A stretch of 64,000 nucleotides of DNA, from NCBI RefSeq assembly GCF_020685205.1, contig NZ_JAJERB010000009.1, positions 1-64,000 of the forward strand, read 5' to 3'. Under the pieces are notes generated by a model, which did no database searches, was not told the origin of the DNA, and saw nothing but the letters and a program-made list of their open reading frames with translations. How positions within the stretch are numbered: the first letter of the stretch is position 1; each line of letters opens with the position of its first letter. The translations under genes were made by a program, and so were the position numbers. Below, in pieces: positions 35,910-43,859 of this stretch. The stretch is from Hymenobacter translucens (GTDB taxonomy: Bacteria > Bacteroidota > Bacteroidia > Cytophagales > Hymenobacteraceae).

Positions 35910-35958
35910 AATACCTAAATCTAGGTATTGCAGCCTTTTTTAGGTGGCGGTATCTTTG
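35910..35958 (+). promoter_or_regulatory. Palindromic operator overlapping a Bacteroidota promoter (copy 1)
   Basis: A 20-bp palindrome AATACCTA-AATC-TAGGTATT (35910-35929) runs into the -33 TTG (35928-35930). After 20 nt comes TATCTTTG (35951-35958). A nearly identical arrangement occurs at 46629-46581 on the other strand. A dimeric regulator bound here would compete with sigma at -33. It lies 177 nt upstream of the lipoprotein ATG. Confidence 0.65.
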
Positions 35959-36134
35959 AAGTATTCCAATATGCCAGCCTGGTCGTAAAGGAAGCGCGAC
36001 GCTGGTCGGCTTAGCCGCTTTGGGTGGTCGAAAAGTGCCTTGGGGCTTCCAGGCTGCTGTCTGCACCGCTCTGTCTGCGTCTCGGGTCTACCAGGTGTTT
36101 ATTTAGTGAAGTTTGTGTTTTTCTGTTTTCGATG

Positions 36135-36566
36135 ATGAAAATTTCTGGTCTTTGGGCGCTGGGAGCTTTGTCCTGGCTTAGCGCCTGCACCAAGCAGGAA
36201 AGCAAAAGCCAGGTGCTCTCCGGCAAGGACTGGCTGCTCACCGACGTTACGGCAACCACGCCCGCTGCGGCCACTGCGGATATATATGCCCAGTTCAGCC
36301 GCTGCGACCAGGACGACTTCGTTCGGTTTGACGCCGTAGGCGCCTACCACTACGACGAAGGCCGGTCCCGGTGCGACGCCAGCACGCCCCAGACCAGCAC
36401 CGGCTCCTGGCGGTTCAGCGCCAACGAAAACATTATTTCTATTGTCAACCCCAACAGCTCCTTCAGCGGTGACTTCCGGCTGGAAGAGCTGAGCGCCACT
36501 TCCCTGCGGCTCAGCCAGACGTACAGCTCCGGCCACCGAATGACATTTCGCCTGACCCGGCGCTAG
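36135..36566 (+). CDS. Lipocalin-like lipoprotein
   Basis: 143 residues from the second ATG of ATGATG at 36132/36135. The lipobox LSAC places Cys18 as the lipidated residue. The rest resembles Bacteroidota lipocalin-like domains: GKDWLLTDVT at the start, a central acidic strand with DDFVRFDAVGAYHYDEG, TGSWRFSANENIISIV and a final basic strand RMTFRLTRR. Ligand is unknown. The frame is open upstream to 36024, but the signal peptide marks the true start. Probably controlled from the palindromic promoter at 35910-35958. Confidence 0.75.
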   Translation: MKISGLWALGALSWLSACTKQESKSQVLSGKDWLLTDVTATTPAAATADIYAQFSRCDQDDFVRFDAVGAYHYDEGRSRCDASTPQTSTGSWRFSANENIISIVNPNSSFSGDFRLEELSATSLRLSQTYSSGHRMTFRLTRR

Positions 36567-36687
36567 TCTGTGCTACCGGCCGGCATTGATTCGGCAAGAA
36601 TTGTCCCTGTGAACTCCTCTTTGGAGCAGGATCGGGTTCCTGACCAGGATGACAGGCGAATCTGCGGGTTTCTGCCGTTATTCGGGT

Positions 36688-37206
36688 ATGAAAGTACGTC
36701 TGCTGATGCTGGGGTTGGGTCTGGTGGGAGGAAGCAGCTTCCAGACCAGTCCGGCCCCTGAGGTGCGCCGCACCATTCCGGTCCCGATTGCCTGGCAGGT
36801 CAACGGCCGCGCCATTGCGCCCGATAGCAGTCTGTCGCGGCTGGAGCTGACGCCCGGCCCTGACCGCACCTTTTCCCTGACCCTCGTCAGCGCGGTGTGC
36901 CCCGACGACCCCGGCCTTACCATTATCCTTGACCAGTTTAAGCTGACCCCGGCTATCTACCGGTTCAAGGACGTGCTCAGCGGCCACATTCGCGACGCGG
37001 CCTACCGGTGCGGGCCGGCCTCCGCGTATTCCACGGCCTGTGGCCGCAACGAGGGCTACGTGCAGGTTTCGCGGGTCGATGCCCAGCGCCGCGTAGTGAC
37101 GGGGACCTTCCACTGCGTGGTCTGCGACACCGACCAGCCCGCTGCCTCACCCAACCGCCGACTGGTGATGACGGGTAATTTCCGGCTGCCCTATAATCAG
37201 CAGTAA
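36688..37206 (+). CDS. Secreted protein of unknown function (DUF6252-like)
   Basis: 172 residues from ATG 36688 (MKVRLLMLGLGLVGGSSFQ), which begins a signal peptide; the open frame reaches 36649. The mature part has a beta-rich fold opening with IAWQVNGRAI and closing with VVTGTFHCVVCDTD...RRLVMTGNFRLP, the pattern of DUF6252-type domains. Five cysteines could form disulfides. It follows the lipocalin-like gene by ~120 nt in the same direction, so a shared transcript is possible. Function unknown. Confidence 0.6.
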   Translation: MKVRLLMLGLGLVGGSSFQTSPAPEVRRTIPVPIAWQVNGRAIAPDSSLSRLELTPGPDRTFSLTLVSAVCPDDPGLTIILDQFKLTPAIYRFKDVLSGHIRDAAYRCGPASAYSTACGRNEGYVQVSRVDAQRRVVTGTFHCVVCDTDQPAASPNRRLVMTGNFRLPYNQQ

Positions 37207-37388
37207 GCCGGAGGGCATCTGCCTGCAGATCAGGCCTGGCCAATGCAGACGGCGCACCCAAATCAAGCCGTTCCGCGTAGGTAAGCTCAACAGTAAGGCC
37301 ACTCAGGCTGCATGACGACGGTATCGGACCTGCTTGCGCCGGTGCTACTCGCAGGTGAATAGTGTAACTTTCAGAAAATTTTTAGTGC

Positions 37389-39128
37389 ATGCAAGACGAT
37401 CTGACCGCGGCGGCAACGTCCCTTCCCCGGCTGCCCAAGGCCCCTACCGGGATTGAAGGCCTTGATGAGATTACCGAAGGCGGCCTGCCCATGGGGCGGC
37501 CCACGCTGGTATGCGGCAGTGCCGGCTGCGGCAAGACGCTGATGGGAATCGAGTTTCTGGTCCGCGGAGCCGCCGAGTTCAACGAGCCCGGGGTGCTGAT
37601 GGCCTTCGAAGAAACCGCTGAGGAGCTGGCTGCCAACGTAACCTCCCTGGGCTTCGACCTGGCCGGCTTACAGGCCCAGAAGCTGCTGCGCGTCGACCAC
37701 GTGCACGTCGACCGCTCCGAGATTGAGGAAACCGGCGAGTACGACCTGGAAGGCTTGTTCATCCGACTGGGCTATGCCATCGACTCTATCGGTGCCAAGC
37801 GCGTGGTGCTTGATACGATTGAGGCGCTGTTTTCGGGCTTCCCCAACCAGGCCGTGCTGCGGTCCGAGATTCGCCGGCTGTTTCGCTGGCTTAAAGACAA
37901 GGGCGTCACCACCGTCATTACCGCCGAGCGGGGCGAGGGCACCCTTACCCGGCAGGGGCTGGAGGAGTACGTGTCGGACTGCGTGATTCTGCTGGACAAC
38001 CGCGTTATCGACCAGATCACGACCCGCCGTCTGCGCGTGGTGAAGTACCGGGGCAGCACCCACGGCACCAACGAGTATCCGTACCTGATTACCGGCGACG
38101 GCATCTCGGTGCTGCCCGTTACCTCGCTCCGGCTCGACCACCAGGTTTCCAATGAGATTGTGTCCAGCGGCCTCGAGGCCCTCGATGATATGTTTGGCCT
38201 GCGCGGCTTCTACAAAGGCAGCAGCGTGCTGATAACCGGCACCGCCGGCACCGCGAAAACGACGCTGGCTGCCGCGTTTGCCGAGAAAGTATGTCAGGAA
38301 GGCAACCGCTGCCTGTTCTTCGCCTTTGAAGAGTCGCCCCGGCAGCTGATGCGCAATATGAGCTCGGTCAGCATCAACCTGCAGCCCCATTCGGATGCTG
38401 GCCTGCTGCGCATCGAGGCGTCGCGTCCCACCATCAACGGGCTCGAACAGCACCTCGTCACCCTGCACCGCCTGGTCAAGGAGTTTAAGCCGGATGCCGT
38501 GGTCATCGACCCGATCAGCAATCTGATTACCGTCGGCAACATCGCCGAGGTGCGCAGCATGCTTACCCGCCTCATCGATTTCCTGAAAGTAAACGGCATT
38601 ACGGCCCTGTTCACGGCCCTGGTCAGTGGGCGGGGGCAGCAGCAGGAAATGACCGACGAGGGGGTATCGTCTTTGGTAGATACGTGGATCAGCGTGCGCG
38701 ACCTCGAAGGCGTGGGCGAGCGGAACCGGGGCCTGAGCATCCTTAAATCACGGGGAATGGATCATTCCAACCAGGTGCGCGAGTTTATCGTGACGCCCCG
38801 GGGCATCGTGCTGCTCGACGTCGTAATCGGACCGGCCGGCATCGTAACCGGAGCCAGCCGCCACACCCAGCAGCTGAAAGCCCAGGCCCAGGCCCGCGCC
38901 GCCCAGGCCGAGCTCGACCGCAAAGACCGGGAGCTGGAGCGCCGCCGCCGGGTGCTGGAAGGCACCATTGCCAACCTGCGCACCGAGTTTGAGTCGGTGG
39001 AAGAGGAGCTGCGCAAAATCAACCAGGAAGAGCAGGAGCAGCTATCCGGTGGCCGGCGCCCGGCAGATGACAACGCTCCGGCCGGGGACAGCCAGTCTGC
39101 CGGCTCCGAACCTACTGCGCAAGCTTAA
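37389..39128 (+). CDS. kaiC: KaiC-family double-domain ATPase / autokinase
   Basis: 579 residues. CI: Walker A GSAGCGKT (43-50) and Glu74-Glu75. CII: Walker A GTAGTAKT (284-291) and Glu314-Glu315. In cyanobacterial KaiC the phosphosites Ser431/Thr432 lie 113 residues after Glu318; here Ser427-Ser428 (GVSSLVDTW) lie 113 after Glu314, so a dual-phosphosite is kept, as Ser-Ser. The tail (~490-560) is a charged coiled coil, longer than the cyanobacterial tail, ending in a low-complexity Ala/Ser segment. KaiC hexamers hydrolyse ATP and switch phosphorylation state as a timer. The first gene of a kaiC-kaiB-kaiB-kinase run. Confidence 0.92.
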   Translation: MQDDLTAAATSLPRLPKAPTGIEGLDEITEGGLPMGRPTLVCGSAGCGKTLMGIEFLVRGAAEFNEPGVLMAFEETAEELAANVTSLGFDLAGLQAQKLLRVDHVHVDRSEIEETGEYDLEGLFIRLGYAIDSIGAKRVVLDTIEALFSGFPNQAVLRSEIRRLFRWLKDKGVTTVITAERGEGTLTRQGLEEYVSDCVILLDNRVIDQITTRRLRVVKYRGSTHGTNEYPYLITGDGISVLPVTSLRLDHQVSNEIVSSGLEALDDMFGLRGFYKGSSVLITGTAGTAKTTLAAAFAEKVCQEGNRCLFFAFEESPRQLMRNMSSVSINLQPHSDAGLLRIEASRPTINGLEQHLVTLHRLVKEFKPDAVVIDPISNLITVGNIAEVRSMLTRLIDFLKVNGITALFTALVSGRGQQQEMTDEGVSSLVDTWISVRDLEGVGERNRGLSILKSRGMDHSNQVREFIVTPRGIVLLDVVIGPAGIVTGASRHTQQLKAQAQARAAQAELDRKDRELERRRRVLEGTIANLRTEFESVEEELRKINQEEQEQLSGGRRPADDNAPAGDSQSAGSEPTAQA

Positions 39129-39130
39129 GC

Positions 39131-39466
39131 ATGGAAACGACGGAAGGATTTACCGAAGCCACCCGCCCCGACGGCGAAACCTGGGAGCTGCGCCTGTACA
39201 TCGCCGGCCAGACGCCCCGCTCGATGACGGCCCTGGCCAACCTACGCAAGTACTGCGAAGAGCACCTGCAGGGCCGCTACCGGCTCGAAGTTATCGACCT
39301 GCTTCAGCACCCCCAGCTTGCCGAGGGCGACCAGATTCTGGCCATTCCCACGCTGGTGCGCAAGGTGCCCCAGCCCATTCGCAAGATCATCGGCGACCTG
39401 TCGAACGAAGAGCGCATCCTGGTGGGGCTGGATCTGCGCCCCGTTAGCGGAAAAATAGCCCGCTAG
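39131..39466 (+). CDS. kaiB: KaiB-like protein 1
   Basis: 111 residues starting 3 nt after the kaiC stop. After a ~17-residue extension the KaiB core is complete: [57 protein letters not shown] and LVGLDLRP. KaiB binds phosphorylated KaiC after a switch from a tetrameric to a thioredoxin-like fold. The match to cyanobacterial KaiB (IPTL...[12 protein letters not shown]) is close. Translation is probably coupled to kaiC. Confidence 0.93.
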   Translation: METTEGFTEATRPDGETWELRLYIAGQTPRSMTALANLRKYCEEHLQGRYRLEVIDLLQHPQLAEGDQILAIPTLVRKVPQPIRKIIGDLSNEERILVGLDLRPVSGKIAR

Positions 39467-39467
39467 C

Positions 39468-39800
39468 ATGGAAGCCGAAGAACTAGCTGATCCGGCCGGA
39501 CCCGAGTATGCGCTGCACCTGTACATCACGGGAGCCACGCCCAATTCCGTGCGGGCCGTCCACAACATCAAGGAAATCTGTGAGCTGTACCTGAAAGGGC
39601 GGTACGAGCTGCTCATCGTGGACATCTACCAGCAGCCGGAGCTGGCCCAGGAAGTAGGCCTGATTGCAGCCCCCACGCTCGTCAAAAAGCGCCCGGGACT
39701 GGTGCGCCGCCTGGTCGGCGACCTGTCGGACCGCCGCCGGGTGCTGACGGCGCTGGGCCTGCCCATTCCACCGGAGCTTGACCATGCTGATAATGGCTGA
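39468..39800 (+). CDS. kaiB: KaiB-like protein 2
   Basis: 110 residues, 1 nt after the first kaiB. The core is LHLYITGATPNSVRAVHNI, LLIVDIYQQPELAQEVGLI, AAPTLVKKRPGLVRRLVGD and LTALGLPI. It diverges from copy 1 in the second half, where the KKRPGLVRRL segment replaces [10 protein letters not shown]. Two unequal KaiBs suggest different partners, perhaps KaiC and the downstream kinase (inference). The last 17 nt overlap the kinase gene. Confidence 0.92.
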   Translation: MEAEELADPAGPEYALHLYITGATPNSVRAVHNIKEICELYLKGRYELLIVDIYQQPELAQEVGLIAAPTLVKKRPGLVRRLVGDLSDRRRVLTALGLPIPPELDHADNG

Positions 39801-41508
39801 TTCTCGTGTTCTGGATGCTGCCGCGCTGGCCCGCGAGAACGAGGAGCTGCGCCATCAGCTTCTCGAAGCCGAGGAGCTGATAACGGCCATTCGTACCGGG
39901 GCCGTGGACGCGCTGGCCGTGCAGGGCGTGGCGGGCACCCGCATTTTCACCCTCGAAGGCGCCGACCAGGAATACCGCACCCTGATTGAGCAGATGAACG
40001 AAGGCGCGCTGCTGCTCAGCCCGGATGCTACCGTGCTGTATTGCAACGCGTGCCTGGCCGGCCTGCTGGCCCGGCCGCTGGAAGAGGTAATAGGCAGCTC
40101 ATTCACCGATTTCGTCCCGCCCGCCTTCCGCCCGGCCTGGCAGGCGCTGCTCGACAAGGGCTGGGCCGGGAAAGGAAAGGGAGAGCTGCCCCTGCAAACC
40201 AAAAGCGGCTCTCTGCTGCCCTTTTCCCTGGCCATGAACGTGCTGACGCTGCGGGAGATGCCGGCCCTGGCGGTGATTGTGACGGACTTGTCGGCAGAGC
40301 GCGAAATCGAGGCCATTCAGGCGCTGGTAGCCCAGCAGAACGCGGTGATTGACCGCAAGAACCAGGAGCTGCAGCGCCAGGAGGCGGCCCGGCTGATGAT
40401 GGAGCAGGCCGCCGCCGAAGCCAACCGCATCGTGGAAAGCATTCCGCAGATTGCCTGGACGGCCAACCCCGAGGGCTACACCACCTACCTCAACCGCCGC
40501 TGGTTCGACTACACCGGGCAGCCGAACACCGGGACACTGAGTGAGCAGTGGAAGGACTACATGCACCCCGATGACTTTGCCCCCGCCATGGCGCGCTGGA
40601 ACCACAGCCTGACCACCGAGGAGCCTTACGAGGTAGAGTACCGGTTTCGGGACCGGGCGGGCCGGTACCGGTGGATGCTGGGCCGGGGCCTGCCTTCCCG
40701 CAACAATGACGGCGAAATCATCCAGTGGATCGGCACCTGCACCGACATTCACGAGCATAAGATGGCCCTGCAGCGCATCGACCAGGCCCAGCGCCAGCTT
40801 CAGGAAAACAACGAGCAGCTCGTGCGCGCCAACGTGGACCTCGATAATTTTATTTACACCGCCTCCCACGACCTGAAAGCGCCCATCAGCAACATTGAGG
40901 GGCTACTGCACGCGCTGCTGGGGGAGCTGCCAACCCCCGACCAGTCGGGCGGCGACGTGGAGGCCATCCTGGCCATGATGCAGGGCTCGGTCGACCGGTT
41001 CAAGCGCACGATTGAGCACCTGACGGAGGTTTCGAAGCTGCAGAAAGCCTACGGGCAGGCAGTGGAAAAAGTAGACCTGGCCCTGGTGATTGAGGACGTG
41101 TGCCTCGATTTGCAGCCCCTGATCCAGACTTCCGGGGCGCAGGTTACCGTGGACGTGCGGGACTGTCCGCAGGTGCTGTTTCTGGAAAAGAACCTTCGCA
41201 GTGTGGTGTATAACCTGCTCAGCAACGCGCTCAAGTACCGGTCGCTTGATCGGGTGGCCGACATCCGCGTTACGGGCCGCGTGGCGGGTTCGGAAGTAGT
41301 GCTGGCCGTGCGCGACAATGGGCTGGGGCTGAGCCCGGGTACCGAGCATCGGCTGTTTGCCATGTTTCAGCGCTTCCACGACCACGTCGAGGGCAGCGGC
41401 ATTGGCTTGTACATGGTTAAGAAGATTGTCGAGAACAGCGGCGGGCGGATTGAGGTGCAGAGCGAGCTTGGCGTTGGCTCCACGTTTACCGTATACATCG
41501 GTATCTGA
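39784..41508 (+). CDS. PAS-domain histidine kinase linked to kaiBC
   Basis: 574 residues from ATG 39784 (ATG 39793 possible; TTG 39778 less likely). A short coiled coil, PAS1 (~60-180), PAS2/PAC (~215-335, ESIPQIAWTANPEGYTTYLN and WIGTCTDIHEHK), HisKA with phospho-acceptor His362 (TASHDLKAPISNIEG) and HATPase_c (NLLSNALKY, DNGLGL, GSGIGLYMVKKIVENSGG). No TM segment and no receiver are present, so it is a soluble kinase. It starts inside the second kaiB, so it is part of the same operon. Unlike SasA it has no KaiB-like sensor domain; PAS may replace it. No cognate response regulator is adjacent. Confidence 0.92.
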   Translation: MLIMADSRVLDAAALARENEELRHQLLEAEELITAIRTGAVDALAVQGVAGTRIFTLEGADQEYRTLIEQMNEGALLLSPDATVLYCNACLAGLLARPLEEVIGSSFTDFVPPAFRPAWQALLDKGWAGKGKGELPLQTKSGSLLPFSLAMNVLTLREMPALAVIVTDLSAEREIEAIQALVAQQNAVIDRKNQELQRQEAARLMMEQAAAEANRIVESIPQIAWTANPEGYTTYLNRRWFDYTGQPNTGTLSEQWKDYMHPDDFAPAMARWNHSLTTEEPYEVEYRFRDRAGRYRWMLGRGLPSRNNDGEIIQWIGTCTDIHEHKMALQRIDQAQRQLQENNEQLVRANVDLDNFIYTASHDLKAPISNIEGLLHALLGELPTPDQSGGDVEAILAMMQGSVDRFKRTIEHLTEVSKLQKAYGQAVEKVDLALVIEDVCLDLQPLIQTSGAQVTVDVRDCPQVLFLEKNLRSVVYNLLSNALKYRSLDRVADIRVTGRVAGSEVVLAVRDNGLGLSPGTEHRLFAMFQRFHDHVEGSGIGLYMVKKIVENSGGRIEVQSELGVGSTFTVYIGI

Positions 41509-41635
41509 CTGGCCCCCGGCGAAAGGTCCGCTGATTGGTTTCGCCGGGGTTAGCTGTTTTTTACTAAATTTTGGTGGCTTAGCGGCGAACTGAGTATTCC
41601 CGTCAAGGTCATTCTGCTTCCGAACGCCACTTACT

Positions 41636-43372
41636 ATGAACAAACTTTTACGGGTAGTACAGCAGGCAGCCGCGCTTGTTACAGTTGCACTGGCTTTGCC
41701 GCAGGTCGCCACGGCCCAGACGGCCGAGCGACGCAGCAGTATTGGAGTTAACCTCAGCGCCCTGCAGTACCAGGGCGAAATCAGCAACGACTACTGGAAG
41801 TTCAGCAACAGCCGATACGCGCCCGGCGTGGCTATCAACCAGTACCTGGGGCGGGGCATCGACCTGAACACCCAGCTGTTCTACGGGGAGTTCACGGGCC
41901 GACGCAACTCCCGGACCTACTTTACAACCACCGTCGTAAATGCGAACCTGGGCTTCAAGCTCAAGCTCAACAACGGCTGGGCGCTCAAGGAAGACGCCCT
42001 GATTCAGCCCTACCTGCTCGTGGGCTCGGGCTGGACCTACGCCAGCCGGGCGGGCGCCTTTGACAGTGCCCGAATCACCCAGGAAAAAGGGTATATCGAT
42101 TTGATGGGAGCCGCCGGCTTCAACCTGCGCCTGGGCCCGGGTGTGGGGCTGTTTGTACAAACCGGCCAGCACCTGCCGCTCAACGCCAACCTCGACGGCT
42201 CCCCGGAAAAGCAGACGCCTAACTGGTCTGACCGGTTTCTGCAGCATCAGATCGGCCTGACGTTCAACCTGGGCCAGGCTCCCGATTCCGACGAAGATGG
42301 GGTGCAGGACCGACTCGATATGTGTCCCAGCACCCCACCGGCGGTACCCGTCAATGAGCGGGGCTGCCCTCTGGATAGCGACTCGGACGGTGTGCCCGAT
42401 TATCAGGACAGCTGCCCCGGCGAGGCTGGCAAGGCCGAGTTCAACGGCTGCCCTGATGCTGACGACGACGGCGTGATGGATTCCGATGATGCCTGCCCGA
42501 ACACCGCCGGCCGGGCCGAGCTGCGGGGCTGCCCCGACGCCGATAATGACAACATCACGGATGAGGAAGACCAGTGCCCCGATACCCCGGCCGGCGCCGA
42601 GGTCGATGCCAAGGGCTGCCCCGTAAAGCCGGCTGCTGCTCCGGCCGCGCCCGCCGCCCCGGCTGTGCCCAGCACCGATACTGACAATGACGGAGTAGCC
42701 AACGACGTGGACCGCTGCCCCAGCAGCGCGGGTCCGGCCAGTAACAAGGGTTGCCCCGAGGTAAAGCCCGAAACCTGGCAGCGCCTGCACGAGGCCACGA
42801 AGTTTATCAGCTTTGAGCTCAACAAAGCCACGCTGCTGCCTTCGTCGTTCGCTACCCTCGACGACATCGTCCAGATCCTGACCGACTACCCCGATTATAC
42901 CCTCAGCATTGCCGGTCATACCGACAGCAAGGGGCCGGCCGCCTATAACCTGCGCCTTTCGCGGGAGCGGGCCGCCGCCGCCCGTACGTATATGCTTAGC
43001 AAGGGCGTCGCCGAAAACCGGATTGAGCTGCGGGGCTACGGTGCCCGCCATCCCATTGCCAGCAATACTGCAGAAGCCGGCCGGGCCCAGAACCGCCGCG
43101 TGGAATTCAACCTCTTCCTGACCGGCGACCCCAATGCCGCGCAAGTAAAGTACGGCCGGGAGCCGGTGCTGCCCACCACAGTGCCGGCGAGGCGGGCCAA
43201 AGCTGCCCCCGCCCGGAAACCAACGATCCGAAGAGCGCCAGTGAGAAAGGCCGCGCCTAAGAAGGTTGCCCGCCCGGCTGCTCCTGCAAAGGCGAAGGCT
43301 GCTGTTCGGCCGGCAACTCCTACGCCGAAAACAGCTGTAAAAAAGCCGGTTCCCGCGCCGCCTCGGCGGTAG
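41636..43372 (+). CDS. OmpA-family protein with TSP3 Ca-binding repeats and a basic C-terminal tail
   Basis: 578 residues with a signal peptide (ends ATAQ). N-terminal beta-barrel-like domain (~28-210), then 5 thrombospondin type 3 repeats at ~217-370 (DSDEDGVQDRLDMCP, DADDDGVMDSDDACP, and others). The OmpA C-terminal peptidoglycan-binding domain follows (~385-500; FELNKATLLPSS, LSIAGHTDSKG, NRRVEFNL). The last ~65 residues are Ala/Pro/Lys/Arg-rich, like a histone H1 tail, which is unusual. It ties the outer membrane to peptidoglycan. The stop codon sits in a hairpin. Confidence 0.9.
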   Translation: MNKLLRVVQQAAALVTVALALPQVATAQTAERRSSIGVNLSALQYQGEISNDYWKFSNSRYAPGVAINQYLGRGIDLNTQLFYGEFTGRRNSRTYFTTTVVNANLGFKLKLNNGWALKEDALIQPYLLVGSGWTYASRAGAFDSARITQEKGYIDLMGAAGFNLRLGPGVGLFVQTGQHLPLNANLDGSPEKQTPNWSDRFLQHQIGLTFNLGQAPDSDEDGVQDRLDMCPSTPPAVPVNERGCPLDSDSDGVPDYQDSCPGEAGKAEFNGCPDADDDGVMDSDDACPNTAGRAELRGCPDADNDNITDEEDQCPDTPAGAEVDAKGCPVKPAAAPAAPAAPAVPSTDTDNDGVANDVDRCPSSAGPASNKGCPEVKPETWQRLHEATKFISFELNKATLLPSSFATLDDIVQILTDYPDYTLSIAGHTDSKGPAAYNLRLSRERAAAARTYMLSKGVAENRIELRGYGARHPIASNTAEAGRAQNRRVEFNLFLTGDPNAAQVKYGREPVLPTTVPARRAKAAPARKPTIRRAPVRKAAPKKVARPAAPAKAKAAVRPATPTPKTAVKKPVPAPPRR

Positions 43373-43382
43373 GGAACCGGCT
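43343..43382 (+). terminator. Hairpin spanning the OmpA-gene stop codon
   Basis: AAGCCGGTTCCC and GGGAACCGGCTT form a 12-bp stem that includes the 3' end of the gene. No T tract follows, so termination is uncertain. Confidence 0.5.
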
Positions 43383-43417
43383 TGCTGAAGCCAGGATGGA
43401 TGCTATTTAAAGCGGAG

Positions 43418-43810
43418 CTAGTTGAGGCCCTGCCGGTCGCAGCTGCCCTTGGTTACGGTTATCGTGCCCGAGTAGCGCAGGCAGTTGGAGGAGGTGCTGC
43501 TGATGCTGTAGCTGTGACTGCCCGCCGGTAAGGTAACGGTGAGGGCCGTTGCACTGTTTGACCCGCACGCTGGGGCCGACGAGGTCCGGTCGTTCAGGTC
43601 TCCTTTGTAGTTGGAATCGATGTAGACAGTCAGGTTGCCGCAGTTGTCCAGCCGGGGGTTCAGGCAGTAAAACGTAATCTTGCCGGTGTTGGCTCCGGCC
43701 GTACCACCGGTTGGGGCGGGGGCTACGCCTTCGAGATAGGAGTCTTTGTTGCAGGCGGTCAGAGCAAGAGTCAAAGCCAGCAGCAGAGGCAGAGAAGAAA
43801 GCTTCTTCAT
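43418..43810 (-). CDS. Small lipoprotein of unknown function
   Basis: 130 residues with lipobox LTAC (Cys20). The mature part is beta-rich with six further Cys residues (FYCLNPRLDNCGN, APACGSN, SSNCLRYSG, KGSCDRQG) that may form disulfides. It looks like a small Ig-like or beta-sandwich domain. It lies 49 nt downstream of the 868-residue protein gene on the same strand, so the two may be co-transcribed. Function is not recognised. Confidence 0.7.
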   Translation of the reverse strand: MKKLSSLPLLLALTLALTACNKDSYLEGVAPAPTGGTAGANTGKITFYCLNPRLDNCGNLTVYIDSNYKGDLNDRTSSAPACGSNSATALTVTLPAGSHSYSISSTSSNCLRYSGTITVTKGSCDRQGLN

Positions 43811-43859
43811 AGGTTTTTTATGCAGCGTAAGACGTTAGAAAAGCTGTTGAATACCAGCC

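Noticed and set aside
41648-43144. 498-residue frame opposite the OmpA gene
   Set aside because: Composition mirrors the OmpA codons and the protein has no recognisable domain.
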